From Anaerolineae bacterium (GTDB lineage: Bacteria; Chloroflexota; Anaerolineae; Aggregatilineales; Phototrophicaceae), in assembly GCA_022843385.1 (NCBI GenBank), contig JALHNT010000039.1:1-64000 (forward strand): a DNA stretch of 64,000 nt, given 5' to 3'. The notes under the pieces are model-generated. The model did not search any database. It was not told where the DNA came from and was given only the letters and a program-made list of their open reading frames with translations. Shown piece after piece: positions 7,614 through 17,032 of this stretch (the first letter of the stretch is position 1; every line of letters starts with the position of its first letter). Position numbers and translations under genes: made by a program.

Positions 7614-9404
7614 TTACTTTGGCTTACGAACCAAGAAGGTATTCAAAACCAGATAGTCGATATCGCTGTTCTGGAAAGTGTTCCAGGCATCTCGGGGAGA
7701 AGAGACAATTGGCTCCCCCCGTAGATTGAATGAAGTGTTCAAGACTATGGGTACGCCCGTAATCTGTCCGAAGCGTTCGATGACGCCATAATAGCGCGGA
7801 TTGGTTTCGCGTTCAATCGCCTGCAAGCGTCCGGTTCCCTGATGACAGACTGCCTGTATCTTGTCCTGCTGATCGGCCTTAATCGGAGCCACCATCAACA
7901 TATAGCGAGGTGCTTCGTGTTCCTGGACGGACGGGTAATCGAAATATTCTGCTGCTCGATCTCGCAGAATGACTGGCGCAAACGGGCGAAATGGCTCACG
8001 GAATTTGATCTTGGTGTTGACTACTTCTTTCATTTCTTCAGTGCGCGGGTCAGCCAGGATGCTGCGATTTCCCAGCGCACGTGGACCCCATTCGAAGCGG
8101 CCCTGGAAGAAACCAACCACTTTTTTTCGGGTCAGCCCATCGGCTACCATGTCCAGGAGTTGGGCTTCGTCGGCGAAAGACTCATATTGGATGTCTCTTG
8201 ACTTCAGGAAATCTGCACATTGACCATCGGTATAGCCTTCTCCCCAGTACGCGTGGGGCATGACCCAGTCACGAGGCTTTCCCAGAACAATATGATAAGC
8301 CCACAAGGCTGCACCCAGCGCCCCACCATCATCACCAGCAGCTGGTTGGATATAGATTTCTTCAAAAGGTGTTTCGTTCAAGAGACGATAATTGGCTTTG
8401 GTATTGAGGGCGACTCCACCTGCCATCACCAGCTTTTTCTGATTGGTTTTTTTGTGCAGATAGAGCGCAATCGAGATCAATGCCTCTTCGGTCACTGTCT
8501 GAATGCTGGCAGCAATGTCAGCATAGCGTTGATTTTCATCCATCATGGCTTTTTCAGCGGAACGCTCCGGGTTGGTGAGCATAGTGAAAAAGTCTGATTC
8601 AGGATGACGCGGCTCGCCGAATAAATCAACAAAGGCGTGATTGTAGCTCTGGTCAGCCGAATGATGGTAGCTGAAGTAGCTCATATCCAGATGAAAGCTG
8701 CCATCGTCAGGATTGAGCCGGATTAGTTTGCGAACCTTATCAACATAGCGTGGCTGACCATATGGTGCCATCCCCATGACTTTGTATTCGCCATTATTGA
8801 CACGAAAACCGAGGTAGGCAGTGAAGGCTGAATACAGGAGTCCGAGCGAATGGGGGAAACGCTGCTCCTGGAACAACTCAATCTCGTTTTGCCCGGATTC
8901 ATCAGTCTTCCACTTGCTTCTGGCAACACCCAATGTGGTTGTTGTCCATTCGCCAACTCCATCGACGGTTAAGACTGCTGCTTCCCGAAATGGGCTGGCG
9001 AAGAAGGCGCTGGCAGCGTGACTCATATGATGGTCGCAAAACAGTACGCGATCATAGCGAACGCCGACTTTACTCTGAATCAGGTTCTTGATCCAGAGCT
9101 TTTCCTTGAGCCAACTCACCATTGAATTGCGCCAAACGTCCAGTGAGGATGGGAAAGTCGCAAGAGTGGATAGCAGGATGCGCTCAAACTTGACCAGCGG
9201 TTTCTCATAGAACACCACATAATCGAGATCAGCCCCCTGGATGCCCGCAAATCGCAAACAATATTCTATAGCCTGTTCAGGAAAACTGTTGTCATGCTTC
9301 TTGCGAGAGAAACGCTCTTCCATTGCTGCGGCAATCAGTTCTCCATCCTTTAACAGAGCAACTGCCGCATCGTGATAAAAGCAAGCGATACCTAATATGT
9401 ACAT
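7614..9404 (-). CDS. Carbamoyltransferase, NodU/TobZ/CmcH family
   Basis: 596 residues, typical length. The N-terminal Kae1-like domain begins MYILGIACFYHDAAVAL and carries the metal-binding DHHMSHA at 124-130 and VDGVGEW. The C-terminal YrdC-like domain shows FEWGPRALGNRSILADPR and the REPFRPFAP motif. These enzymes form carbamoyl-adenylate from carbamoyl phosphate and ATP and transfer the carbamoyl group to a hydroxyl of a sugar or natural product. The acceptor cannot be read from sequence. It is flanked by a SxtJ-like small protein upstream and a DUF5989-like protein downstream, a recurrent neighbourhood that may act on envelope glycans. Confidence 0.92.
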   Translation of the reverse strand: MYILGIACFYHDAAVALLKDGELIAAAMEERFSRKKHDNSFPEQAIEYCLRFAGIQGADLDYVVFYEKPLVKFERILLSTLATFPSSLDVWRNSMVSWLKEKLWIKNLIQSKVGVRYDRVLFCDHHMSHAASAFFASPFREAAVLTVDGVGEWTTTTLGVARSKWKTDESGQNEIELFQEQRFPHSLGLLYSAFTAYLGFRVNNGEYKVMGMAPYGQPRYVDKVRKLIRLNPDDGSFHLDMSYFSYHHSADQSYNHAFVDLFGEPRHPESDFFTMLTNPERSAEKAMMDENQRYADIAASIQTVTEEALISIALYLHKKTNQKKLVMAGGVALNTKANYRLLNETPFEEIYIQPAAGDDGGALGAALWAYHIVLGKPRDWVMPHAYWGEGYTDGQCADFLKSRDIQYESFADEAQLLDMVADGLTRKKVVGFFQGRFEWGPRALGNRSILADPRTEEMKEVVNTKIKFREPFRPFAPVILRDRAAEYFDYPSVQEHEAPRYMLMVAPIKADQQDKIQAVCHQGTGRLQAIERETNPRYYGVIERFGQITGVPIVLNTSFNLRGEPIVSSPRDAWNTFQNSDIDYLVLNTFLVRKPK

Positions 9405-9412
9405 ATTATTGT

Positions 9413-9694
9413 TTAACCCTGCCGCTTGGCTATTTCTAAGTCACTCGGCACGGGGTGGCGTTCCTGCCAGTGGCTACCTTGAGTGGGGTTGCGTTTGAGT
9501 GGGTCAGTAAAGAGCCTTGCCAAAATGCCAAATGGAACCAGGATTGTGAAGTAAAACACTGTCGCAATGACATTGGCTTCAACATCTCCAACAATGGCAG
9601 AGATAATCTTCAGCCGTTCCCACATGACATCCCATATCGCCTTCAAATTGGCACTACTCCTGAATCGACTGATGAAGCGAAGTGACCAAATCAT
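9413..9694 (-). CDS. Small SxtJ-like membrane protein
   Basis: 93 residues. One clear hydrophobic helix (about 43-62, ATVFYFTILVPFGILARLF) is followed by DPLKRN and a hydrophilic tail containing SHWQER. The layout helix, LFTDPL, then a W-containing tail resembles the C-terminal half of SxtJ-family proteins that accompany carbamoyltransferases. It ends 8 bases before the carbamoyltransferase start, so they are probably co-transcribed. The family assignment rests on recall of that motif and is tentative. Confidence 0.65.
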   Translation of the reverse strand: MIWSLRFISRFRSSANLKAIWDVMWERLKIISAIVGDVEANVIATVFYFTILVPFGILARLFTDPLKRNPTQGSHWQERHPVPSDLEIAKRQG

Positions 9695-9794
9695 ATCACA
9701 GGCATCTTCCCGCTTCTAGTCAGTCTATTTCGCTTGTCGAAATGCAGGGATCACCGTACAATTACGGCGCATTTAATTTGTCAGGACGATGAGC

Positions 9795-10100
9795 ATGAAC
9801 CTACAAGAAATTCGCGAGAAACGTGATGCTAAGGCCATAATACACTTGGAGCAGTATGCGCCAGTATGGATCATTGATGAACGGTATGTTGCTGAAGATG
9901 AGTCCCTTCAGTTCAATGTGATCTTTCAACATCCGCATTATGGATGGGTGAATCGACGTTATCGGTACGATGGCTTTAATGATGTACTGTACCACAAGGG
10001 GCAAACCCTGATCTCGGAAGAGCAGGTACTAGGGGTGCAGGATCAAGATCCCTATGTGGCTGTCACTGTAACTGATATTCCGAACGCATATGGCGGCTAG
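9795..10100 (+). CDS. Hypothetical protein, small soluble
   Basis: About 101 residues from the ATG at 9795, preferred over the ATG at 9789 because AGGA at 9783-9786 is then eight bases upstream. The protein is acidic and aromatic-rich, with no helix or signal peptide, and looks like an alternating-strand (beta) fold in the middle. No family is recognised. Its 3' end overlaps the end of the glycosyltransferase on the other strand by about 38 bases. Confidence 0.6.
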   Translation: MNLQEIREKRDAKAIIHLEQYAPVWIIDERYVAEDESLQFNVIFQHPHYGWVNRRYRYDGFNDVLYHKGQTLISEEQVLGVQDQDPYVAVTVTDIPNAYGG

Positions 10101-11322
10101 TCAGGGTATCAAACTGATTTAGGAGTCGATCAGCTATGGCAGGCCAGGTGTATTGCCTGGCTGCTGCTGCAGCCGCGAAGCGCATGGATACATGTTCCGC
10201 TGGATGATTGAGAATCCTTGAAATGCGATTCGCCAGTATAGAGGGTTCCCGTACCGGCACCAGGTAACCACTCCGTTCATCATCAATCAAAAAAGCTAAC
10301 CCACCAACTTGTGAGGCGATGACCGGTGTACCACAAGCCATCGCTTCCAGCGCAACCATACCAAACGATTCGTAGTCTGAAGGCATCACAACTACATCGG
10401 AAGCAGCGTAATGCAAGCGCAGCTCATCTTGAGTCCGTGAACCTTTGAATTGAACAATCCCATCTAATCCTAGAGTCGAGCTAACCTGCTTAAGGCGTAC
10501 CAATTCCTTGTCAAGCGGTTGGCCGCCCAAGACCCAGAACTGAACATCCGTGAGTGATATTGGATCATTGATCTGAATAAGATTGAGCGCCTCAAAGATC
10601 GAATCGATTGCTTTCAATCGCTCTAGACGCCCAACAAACAGAATGATTTTCTGTTCCTGGGGAACACCGAGTTGGTATTTGGCGACTTGTTGTGGGATTG
10701 GATAGAAGCGTTCTGGATTAACCCCAGGCGGCACCACATGAATTTTGCGTCGATCAGCTCGATACAGCCACATCAACTGGGACTGTTCCGCTGGAGTCGC
10801 AGCGATGACAACGTCAGCAACCTGCACGAGTTTGGTTTCACCAATCACGCGCTGCTCAGTTGTAAAGGCGTTTTTTTCGATGCGATTTTTCATATGACCC
10901 AGGGTGTGGAACATCTGGACAAATGGGATCCCCCAGATTTCCTTGAGGCTCCGCGCAACCCAACCGCTCAACCAATAGTGACTATAGATGAGGTCATACT
11001 GAAGATTATGGAGTGTGGCGAAAGCGATTACCCCTGCGGTGAACTGCTGTAGGTGAGGGAATAGTTCATCAGGCGACAACTGAGTTTCGGGCCCACAAGT
11101 AACATGGATTACGCGTACATTCTCATGCAACGAGTTGTCGCTCTCTGGTTGAGCTGGTGAGGAGCGGCGCGTGAAAATGTCAACCTGAATCCCTCTCTTC
11201 GCGAATTCTTTGGCAATTTCGTTAACATAAACATTCATGCCTCCAACTTTGCCACTGCCTGGATGAGCAAGCGGGCTGGTATGGACACTCAACAGCATCA
11301 ATCTTTGTATTGCCATTGTCAT
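10063..11322 (-). CDS. GT4-family glycosyltransferase, MshA-like
   Basis: 419 residues with two Rossmann-like domains (GT-B fold). The N-terminus HTSPLAHPGSGKVGGMNVYV resembles D-inositol-3-phosphate glycosyltransferase (MshA) and sucrose-phosphate synthases. The C-terminal domain has FVGRLERLK and the nucleotide-sugar motif ESFGMVALEAMACGTPVIAS with the EX7E pair. It transfers a sugar from an NDP-sugar, probably in the cytoplasm. MshA-type enzymes open mycothiol synthesis, but no other mycothiol gene is in the window, so the acceptor is left open. It overlaps the GNAT-fold gene upstream by four bases (ATGA), which implies translational coupling. Confidence 0.88.
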   Translation of the reverse strand: MTMAIQRLMLLSVHTSPLAHPGSGKVGGMNVYVNEIAKEFAKRGIQVDIFTRRSSPAQPESDNSLHENVRVIHVTCGPETQLSPDELFPHLQQFTAGVIAFATLHNLQYDLIYSHYWLSGWVARSLKEIWGIPFVQMFHTLGHMKNRIEKNAFTTEQRVIGETKLVQVADVVIAATPAEQSQLMWLYRADRRKIHVVPPGVNPERFYPIPQQVAKYQLGVPQEQKIILFVGRLERLKAIDSIFEALNLIQINDPISLTDVQFWVLGGQPLDKELVRLKQVSSTLGLDGIVQFKGSRTQDELRLHYAASDVVVMPSDYESFGMVALEAMACGTPVIASQVGGLAFLIDDERSGYLVPVREPSILANRISRILNHPAEHVSMRFAAAAAARQYTWPAIADRLLNQFDTLTSRHMRSEYQLQ

Positions 11323-12353
11323 CCTCCCTTTACTTGATCCATTGGTTGGGCATTCAACATAAAAATGGGTGTGTCTTGCGCACCCATTCGATACTTGTAG
11401 ACCTCGTTCCCACGCAAGAAATCGAATAGGACGAATCCATTTTCAATCGCGTGCCGGATGAGGTGCGCCAACAAAACGATGCCAGGGCTTAACTGACCAA
11501 ACATGTCTGGCAACAATCCAGAATTGTAGACCAGAACAGTCTTTCCGTAGACAAAGTTATAGTAACAAGCAGCAGGCTGACCGTTGATGGTCAGAAAGCT
11601 CATTTGCAACCAACCTTTTTCAGAACTTACGACGGTAATGGCGCGGAAAAACTTCAGGTTGTTCTCATCTTTAAGGAATTGAGCTTTCTCTAGTTGAGAC
11701 GCTGCCATCAACTGAAGGAAGCTATCGAGTTCCTGATTAATGTCATGTTTCGCATCTACAATGTACCACGCAACCTGATCAGAAGAGCCTTCTGTACGCC
11801 GAAGTTTCCGCCGAAGTTCGTGGCGCTGCTTCTTTTCCAAGCTCTCAACATACGTCTCCCAATCCTGGGGTAGGTGTATAACCGGACAGACTTCCTGTTG
11901 AAGTGTCTCTACTTTGAAATTCTGTCCCTCGAGGGCTTTTGTCAGGCTGGTGTACCCGGCGGACAAAGCCGGGAGATTACAAAGGCTAATCCACTCGAAT
12001 TGGTCAGTATGCTGCGCAACATAAGCGGCAAATTGCTGGGTTACCAAGTCAACACAATCGCGATCAACAATCACATCGAGATAGTCGGTGACATCAACAC
12101 AACCTATCGTGCGGATGATACGCCCATGTGTAGGGTTTTTTTCGATAAACCAGGGGGCAATACCAATCAGCCTATCGTGATCATCGCGGCAGGTCTGAAC
12201 CCAAAGCTCCCCAGGACGGTAAGCATCCCACCAAATAGACTGCCATTCCCAGGTCAGGAAGATGCAATTGGTTACGCTGCGAGAAAGTAATTCGTTCCAT
12301 TCCCCCATTAGGTCCTGGAACAATTCAGGTTGCGTGTAGATTGTCAGCTTCAC
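11319..12353 (-). CDS. GNAT-fold acyltransferase, CelD/BioF2-like (FemAB type)
   Basis: 344 residues. The region from about 155 to 310 (KKQRHELRRKLRR, then QPAACYYNFVYGKTVLVYNSG and DFLRGNEVYKYRMGA) matches the acetyltransferase domain seen in CelD and FemAB-like proteins that act in polysaccharide or peptidoglycan metabolism. The N-terminal part (FLTWEWQSIWWDAY) is also typical. The substrate cannot be told. It is coupled to the downstream glycosyltransferase by a four-base overlap, which supports a shared role in an envelope glycoconjugate. Confidence 0.75.
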   Translation of the reverse strand: MKLTIYTQPELFQDLMGEWNELLSRSVTNCIFLTWEWQSIWWDAYRPGELWVQTCRDDHDRLIGIAPWFIEKNPTHGRIIRTIGCVDVTDYLDVIVDRDCVDLVTQQFAAYVAQHTDQFEWISLCNLPALSAGYTSLTKALEGQNFKVETLQQEVCPVIHLPQDWETYVESLEKKQRHELRRKLRRTEGSSDQVAWYIVDAKHDINQELDSFLQLMAASQLEKAQFLKDENNLKFFRAITVVSSEKGWLQMSFLTINGQPAACYYNFVYGKTVLVYNSGLLPDMFGQLSPGIVLLAHLIRHAIENGFVLFDFLRGNEVYKYRMGAQDTPIFMLNAQPMDQVKGG

Positions 12354-12444
12354 TCAGTCAACATTCCTTAGCTGTAGATCCTGCGTGCCGAGAATACTGT
12401 AACCCAGGTGTCGTTAGAATTACATATCCAGGCCGTTCAAAAAC

Positions 12445-12473
12445 AAAGCCGTCCAGAGAGGCCGGACGGCTTT
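12445..12473 (-). terminator. Intrinsic terminator after ABC ATPase gene
   Basis: AAAGCCGTCC at 12445-12454 pairs perfectly with GGACGGCTTT at 12464-12473 around a nine-base loop. On the minus strand the stem is followed by a T-rich run (TTTGTTTTTG). This is a classic rho-independent terminator for the ATPase gene ending at 12503. Confidence 0.8.
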
Positions 12474-12502
12474 ATCATGGAACGCTAACGTGTGAGCGAA
12501 TC

Positions 12503-13645
12503 TTACTTCTTGGCTTTAGCGGCCTCGGCTAATTTATAGTCGTAAGCCAGCGACAACTTGGTATCAACATCGAACAAGTGCATGTTCTCCATATTGAAGA
12601 CCAGCCCCATACGCTGACCGACACGGGCGCGCGTGCGAGGATCCATACGTGAAATGAAGCTGCTGCCGCGCTCTTCCAGATATACGACCATTTCGTTGCC
12701 CATCTGCTCGACCACATCCACATTCGCCTCGATGACAGCTGGAAGAATTCCAGGAGGTTGGAAATCGATGTCATGGATGTCTTCAGGACGAACACCCAGA
12801 ACGACCTTCTTACCAACATGATCCTTGTAGATTCCTGCCTGTTCAGCAGGCACACTCAATTTGAAGTTACCCGTATCGATGGTAATGTTGCCACCCTCTG
12901 AGCGCAGAGTGGAGTCGAAAAAGTTCATCGAAGGACTGCCGATGAAGCCTGCGACAAATAGATTGCGGGGATTATGATACAGATTATAAGGGCTATCAAT
13001 CTGTTGGAGTTCGCCTGCATTCAACACGCAAATGCGCGTTCCCATCGTCATCGCTTCCACCTGGTCGTGGGTCACATAGATGAACGTTGTTCCCAGGCGT
13101 TGGTGCAGTTTGCTGATGAATGAACGGGCTTCAACACGGAGCTTGGCATCCAGGTTCGACAGGGGTTCATCCATCAAGAAGACAGCAGGTTCACGAACAA
13201 TGGCGCGGCCTACCGCAACACGCTGGCGCTGACCACCAGAAAGTTGACGGGGACGCCGATCGAGCAGTTGTTCAATACCCAGGCTCTTGGCCGCTTCATG
13301 GACTCGTTGGTCAATAATGTGCTTGGGGGTTTTGCGCAGTTTCAGGCCAAATGCCATATTGTCATAGACAGTCATATGAGGGTAGAGAGCGTAGCTTTGA
13401 AATACCATCGCAACGTCGCGATCTTTCGGCGCAACGTTATTGACTACCCGATCACCGATCAGGATTTCACCTTCGCTGATTTCTTCCAGGCCAGCCAGCA
13501 TACGCAGGCTCGTTGACTTGCCACAACCGGAGGGGCCGACAAAGACCAGAAATTCTTTGTCTGCGATCTGGATGTGAAGATCCTTGACGGCATTCATGCC
13601 ACCCTGATAGCGTTTGTATACGTGATTGAAAGTTACGCTAGCCAC
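12503..13645 (-). CDS. ABC transporter ATP-binding protein, MsmK/UgpC (sugar) type
   Basis: About 380 residues. Walker A GPSGCGKST, Q-loop FQSYALYPH, signature LSGGQRQRVA, Walker B VFLMDEPLSNLDAKLR and the H-loop THD are all intact. A C-terminal TOBE/regulatory domain follows, as in the MalK-like ATPases that energise carbohydrate importers. The GTG at 13645 is chosen because GGAGGAG lies five bases upstream and the family's MASVTF N-terminus begins there. No permease or binding protein is beside it, so it may serve several importers, as MsmK does. It has its own promoter and terminator. Confidence 0.93.
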   Translation of the reverse strand: MASVTFNHVYKRYQGGMNAVKDLHIQIADKEFLVFVGPSGCGKSTSLRMLAGLEEISEGEILIGDRVVNNVAPKDRDVAMVFQSYALYPHMTVYDNMAFGLKLRKTPKHIIDQRVHEAAKSLGIEQLLDRRPRQLSGGQRQRVAVGRAIVREPAVFLMDEPLSNLDAKLRVEARSFISKLHQRLGTTFIYVTHDQVEAMTMGTRICVLNAGELQQIDSPYNLYHNPRNLFVAGFIGSPSMNFFDSTLRSEGGNITIDTGNFKLSVPAEQAGIYKDHVGKKVVLGVRPEDIHDIDFQPPGILPAVIEANVDVVEQMGNEMVVYLEERGSSFISRMDPRTRARVGQRMGLVFNMENMHLFDVDTKLSLAYDYKLAEAAKAKK

Positions 13646-13749
13646 TGGCTCTCCTCCATAGAGAATTGATGAACAAGAAAAAACTTTCTTTGAGTTGTAG
13701 GATTTGCACAAATATTTTGCTTTGCGGCTTAATCCTGTTTCTGCCGCGA

Positions 13750-13777
13750 ATTATAACAAGTCCATGATAATTTGCAA
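13750..13777 (-). promoter_or_regulatory. Sigma70-type promoter for ABC ATPase gene
   Basis: On the minus strand TTGCAA (13772-13777) and a perfect TATAAT (13750-13755) are separated by 16 bases, giving a leader of about 95 bases before the GTG at 13645. It lies in the divergent gap shared with the cinA-like gene. Confidence 0.55.
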
Positions 13778-13852
13778 AAATTCTCACTTTTTTTCGTCGA
13801 TGCCAATCAGGTAACATGACGCCAGCTGAAACTACGGAAAGAAGGCGCGACT

Positions 13853-15085
13853 GTGGCTGTCAACATCAATGCAGAAATTGTGGCTATCGGGACTGAAATT
13901 CTGCTTGGCGAAATTGCGGATACTAATTCTGTCTTTATTGCCCGCCTGTTACGAGATATTGGCGTTAATCTCTATTTTATGACTTCAGTAGGGGATAATG
14001 AGCAGCGCATCGCTGATTCGATTCGAATTGCCTTGTCACGAGCCGATATTGTGATTACCTGTGGTGGATTGGGGCCCACCATTGATGACATGACGCGACA
14101 GGCGGTGGCGCTTGCGACGAATCGCAGCCTGGAGTTTCACCAATACTTACTTGATGCAATAGCTGCGCGTTTTGCTACATTCCGCGCACAGATGACCGAC
14201 AACAATCGTCGGCAAGCCTATCTTCCTTACGGAGCCATCGTTATCGAAAATCCGGTTGGAACAGCTCCGTCATTTATTGTTGAGCAAGATGGGAAATGTG
14301 TCATCAGCCTGCCTGGTGTTCCACGAGAAATGAAGTTTCTCATGAACGAGCGGGTTGTTCCATATTTGAGAGAACACTATGGTCTGGGCAGCGAGATTAT
14401 CAAAGCCAAAGTGCTGAAGACCGCCGGCATTGGCGAAAGCATGTTGGATGACCAGATTGGAACTGAACTGTTGGAAATGGCAAATCCAACGGTAGGCTTG
14501 GCGGCCCATGCGGGGCAGGTGGATGTTCGCATTACGGCAAAGGCATCCAGTGAACCTGAAGCGGATGAGATGATTGGAGCAGTTGAACAGCGTATCCGCC
14601 AGCGCATTGGCTCGTATATCTTCGGCGTCGATACCGATCGTATTCAAGATGTGCTGGTAAAGCTACTGCTTTCGTCAGGAATGCGTCTATCGGTTAGTGA
14701 AATTGGCATTGATGACTTTGTACATCGTGCTGTACTTGATACGCCATCAGGTGACCGGGTTATCGCCGACCACCAACATTATGCTGATCTTGATGCCCTA
14801 AATATCTCGATGGGCGGGCAGGGCACACAAAGCATACGTGAATTAGCGGAAATAACAGCTCGCCACAGTTGCAGAGATGACGCTTCAGTCGCAGCGATTG
14901 TCATCGTCACGGACCCGATGCGTGACGAAAGTGAAGACTCTGATGGCGGAACGGCCATTGCAGTTTGTGCAAAAGGCAACATGCGTTCGCGCATCTATGG
15001 CTTTGGCGGGCGGTCAGAAATCGCTGCGAGTTGGACGACAACCTGGGCAATGTCGATGCTCTGGCAGATGTTGAGCGAAACATAA
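13853..15085 (+). CDS. CinA-family protein with degenerate C-terminal domain
   Basis: 410 residues. The N-terminal molybdopterin-binding-like (COG1058) domain is well conserved: IGTEILLGEIADTNS, the motif GGLGPTIDD at 71-79, NPVGTAPSF and LPGVPREM at 153-160. A middle KOW-like domain follows. The C-terminal region (from about 262), which in CinA is the PncC nicotinamide-nucleotide amidase, keeps its start (DVLVKLLLSSGMRLSVSE) but lacks the AESCTGG motif with the catalytic serine; the site reads VSEIGID (281-287). NMN deamidation by this domain is therefore unlikely. The start is GTG with a GAAGG seven bases upstream. Confidence 0.85.
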   Translation: MAVNINAEIVAIGTEILLGEIADTNSVFIARLLRDIGVNLYFMTSVGDNEQRIADSIRIALSRADIVITCGGLGPTIDDMTRQAVALATNRSLEFHQYLLDAIAARFATFRAQMTDNNRRQAYLPYGAIVIENPVGTAPSFIVEQDGKCVISLPGVPREMKFLMNERVVPYLREHYGLGSEIIKAKVLKTAGIGESMLDDQIGTELLEMANPTVGLAAHAGQVDVRITAKASSEPEADEMIGAVEQRIRQRIGSYIFGVDTDRIQDVLVKLLLSSGMRLSVSEIGIDDFVHRAVLDTPSGDRVIADHQHYADLDALNISMGGQGTQSIRELAEITARHSCRDDASVAAIVIVTDPMRDESEDSDGGTAIAVCAKGNMRSRIYGFGGRSEIAASWTTTWAMSMLWQMLSET

Positions 15086-15144
15086 TTGGATTACCTCAAT
15101 GGGCAGAGCAAGATAATGGTCGTTACCTTGCTCTGTATCTGAAG

Positions 15145-16947
15145 CTATTCCTCATCCAATTTGAGCAGAGCCATAAAGGCTTCCTGTGGCACTTCAACTT
15201 CGCCAACCATCTTCATCCGTTTCTTGCCTTTTTTCTGTTTTTCCAGCAGTTTCTTCTTGCGTGAAATGTCACCACCATAACACTTCGCTAGAACATCTTT
15301 GCGGATGGCGCTGACATTCGCGCGTGAGATGATCTTCTTTCCGACAGCGGCCTGAATGGGGATAACAAACATCTGGCGAGGTATCAGTTCCTTGAGCTTG
15401 CTCACCAACTTTTGGCCTTTATGATAGGCATCATCCCGGTGGATAATCATTGCCAATGCATCAACTGGTTCGTTGTTGACCAGGACATCGAGTTTGACCA
15501 AATCGCCGGGCCGATACTCATCAAACTGGTAGTCCATGCTGGCATAGCCTTTGGTCAGACTCTTGAGACGGTCAAAGAAGTCAACGATGACCTCTGAAAG
15601 GGGGATGTGATAATGAAGCATCACGCGTGTCGTATCCAGGTATTCAGTTGTGATATATTCACCTCGTTTTTTGATGACCAGATCCATGATCGGGCCAATG
15701 AATTCCTGGGGGGCGTATATCTGGATCTTCATCCAGGGTTCACGGATTTCTTCAATGGTGTTTTCATCTGGTAGTTGAGCGGGGCTATCAATTCGGTAGG
15801 TGTCGCCACCGCGCTGAACAATTTCATATTCGACACTGGGGGCGGTTGCCAGAATGTCCAGATCGTACTCGCGTTCTAACCGTTCCTGGATAATCTCCAT
15901 GTGGAACAGACCAAGAAAACCCACGCGAAATCCGAAGTTGAGCGCCTGAGATGTTTCGGGTTCATAAACCAGCGAGGCATCATTAAGTTGTAGTTTTTCC
16001 AATGCATCGCGCAGATTTCCATAGTCATCATTATCAGTGGGGTAGAAGCCGGCGAATACCATTGGCTTGACTTTGGCATAACCGGGAAGCGCCTCATCAG
16101 AGCCGCCAACGGCAAAAGTGAGGGTATCGCCGACCCTGCATTCGCTGACGGTCTTGAAGCCAGTTGCGACATAGCCTACTTCGCCGGCTTCCAGCGAATC
16201 TGCTGTTCGCATGACGGGACTGAAGACACCAATTTCGACGGGTTCAAATTTGGCACCGGTTGCCAAGAGACGGAATGCAGAGCGCTTATCCAGTTTGCCA
16301 TCGATCACACGAATATAGGCAATGACACCTTTATAGGAATCGTAGTGCGAGTCGAATACCAAAGCCCGTAGTGGTGCCGCCGGATCGCCTTTCGGATGAG
16401 GGACTCGCTGGACAATGGCCTCCAGAACTTCCTCAATGCCAACGCCCTGTTTTGCCGAAATCGGTATCATCAGATCCGCTGAAATACCCAGCAGGTCTTC
16501 CAGTTCTTTTGCAACCTCTTTAGGGCGAGCAGATGGTAAATCGATCTTGTTGATCACCGGGACAATCTCAAGATCCTGCTCCAGCGCCAGATACAGGTTT
16601 GCCAACGTCTGCGCCTCGATGCCCTGGCTAGCATCTACAACCAGGATCGCCCCTTCGCAGGATTGCATAGCGCGGCTGACTTCATAATTGAAATCCACAT
16701 GGCCGGGTGTATCAATGAGGTTGATAATGTAGTCTTCGCCATCCTTGGCATGGTATTCCATGCGAACGGCTGAGGCCTTAATGGTTACGCCACGTTCGCG
16801 TTCCAAATCCATGCTGTCCAACAACTGTTCCTGCATGTTTCGCTCGGCGACAGTGTTAGTTAGCTGTAGCAATCGATCTGCCAGTGTGCTTTTTCCATGA
16901 TCGATATGGGCAATGATCGAGAAGTTGCGAATCCGCTCACGGTTCAT
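15145..16947 (-). CDS. lepA: Elongation factor 4 (LepA)
   Basis: 600 residues from the ATG at 16947, the standard length; the longer open frame to 17025 adds residues the family lacks. The GTPase domain has AHIDHGKST (G1), RERGVTI (switch I side), DTPGHVDF (G3) and NKIDLP (G4). Domains II, III and V follow, and the LepA-specific C-terminal domain ends with GGDISRKKKLLEKQKKGKKRM, the conserved basic tail. It is a ribosomal GTPase thought to act in initiation or back-translocation. It is followed by a convergent gene and preceded by the TlyA-type gene on the same strand. Confidence 0.97.
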   Translation of the reverse strand: MNRERIRNFSIIAHIDHGKSTLADRLLQLTNTVAERNMQEQLLDSMDLERERGVTIKASAVRMEYHAKDGEDYIINLIDTPGHVDFNYEVSRAMQSCEGAILVVDASQGIEAQTLANLYLALEQDLEIVPVINKIDLPSARPKEVAKELEDLLGISADLMIPISAKQGVGIEEVLEAIVQRVPHPKGDPAAPLRALVFDSHYDSYKGVIAYIRVIDGKLDKRSAFRLLATGAKFEPVEIGVFSPVMRTADSLEAGEVGYVATGFKTVSECRVGDTLTFAVGGSDEALPGYAKVKPMVFAGFYPTDNDDYGNLRDALEKLQLNDASLVYEPETSQALNFGFRVGFLGLFHMEIIQERLEREYDLDILATAPSVEYEIVQRGGDTYRIDSPAQLPDENTIEEIREPWMKIQIYAPQEFIGPIMDLVIKKRGEYITTEYLDTTRVMLHYHIPLSEVIVDFFDRLKSLTKGYASMDYQFDEYRPGDLVKLDVLVNNEPVDALAMIIHRDDAYHKGQKLVSKLKELIPRQMFVIPIQAAVGKKIISRANVSAIRKDVLAKCYGGDISRKKKLLEKQKKGKKRMKMVGEVEVPQEAFMALLKLDEE

Positions 16948-17032
16948 AGGTTTGCCTATCAGGTGGGAATCTATGGAGAGGATTATACTGCCAGTCGGAA
17001 TGGCAGAGTAGAGTCTCTGCGGCACAGGCTCA

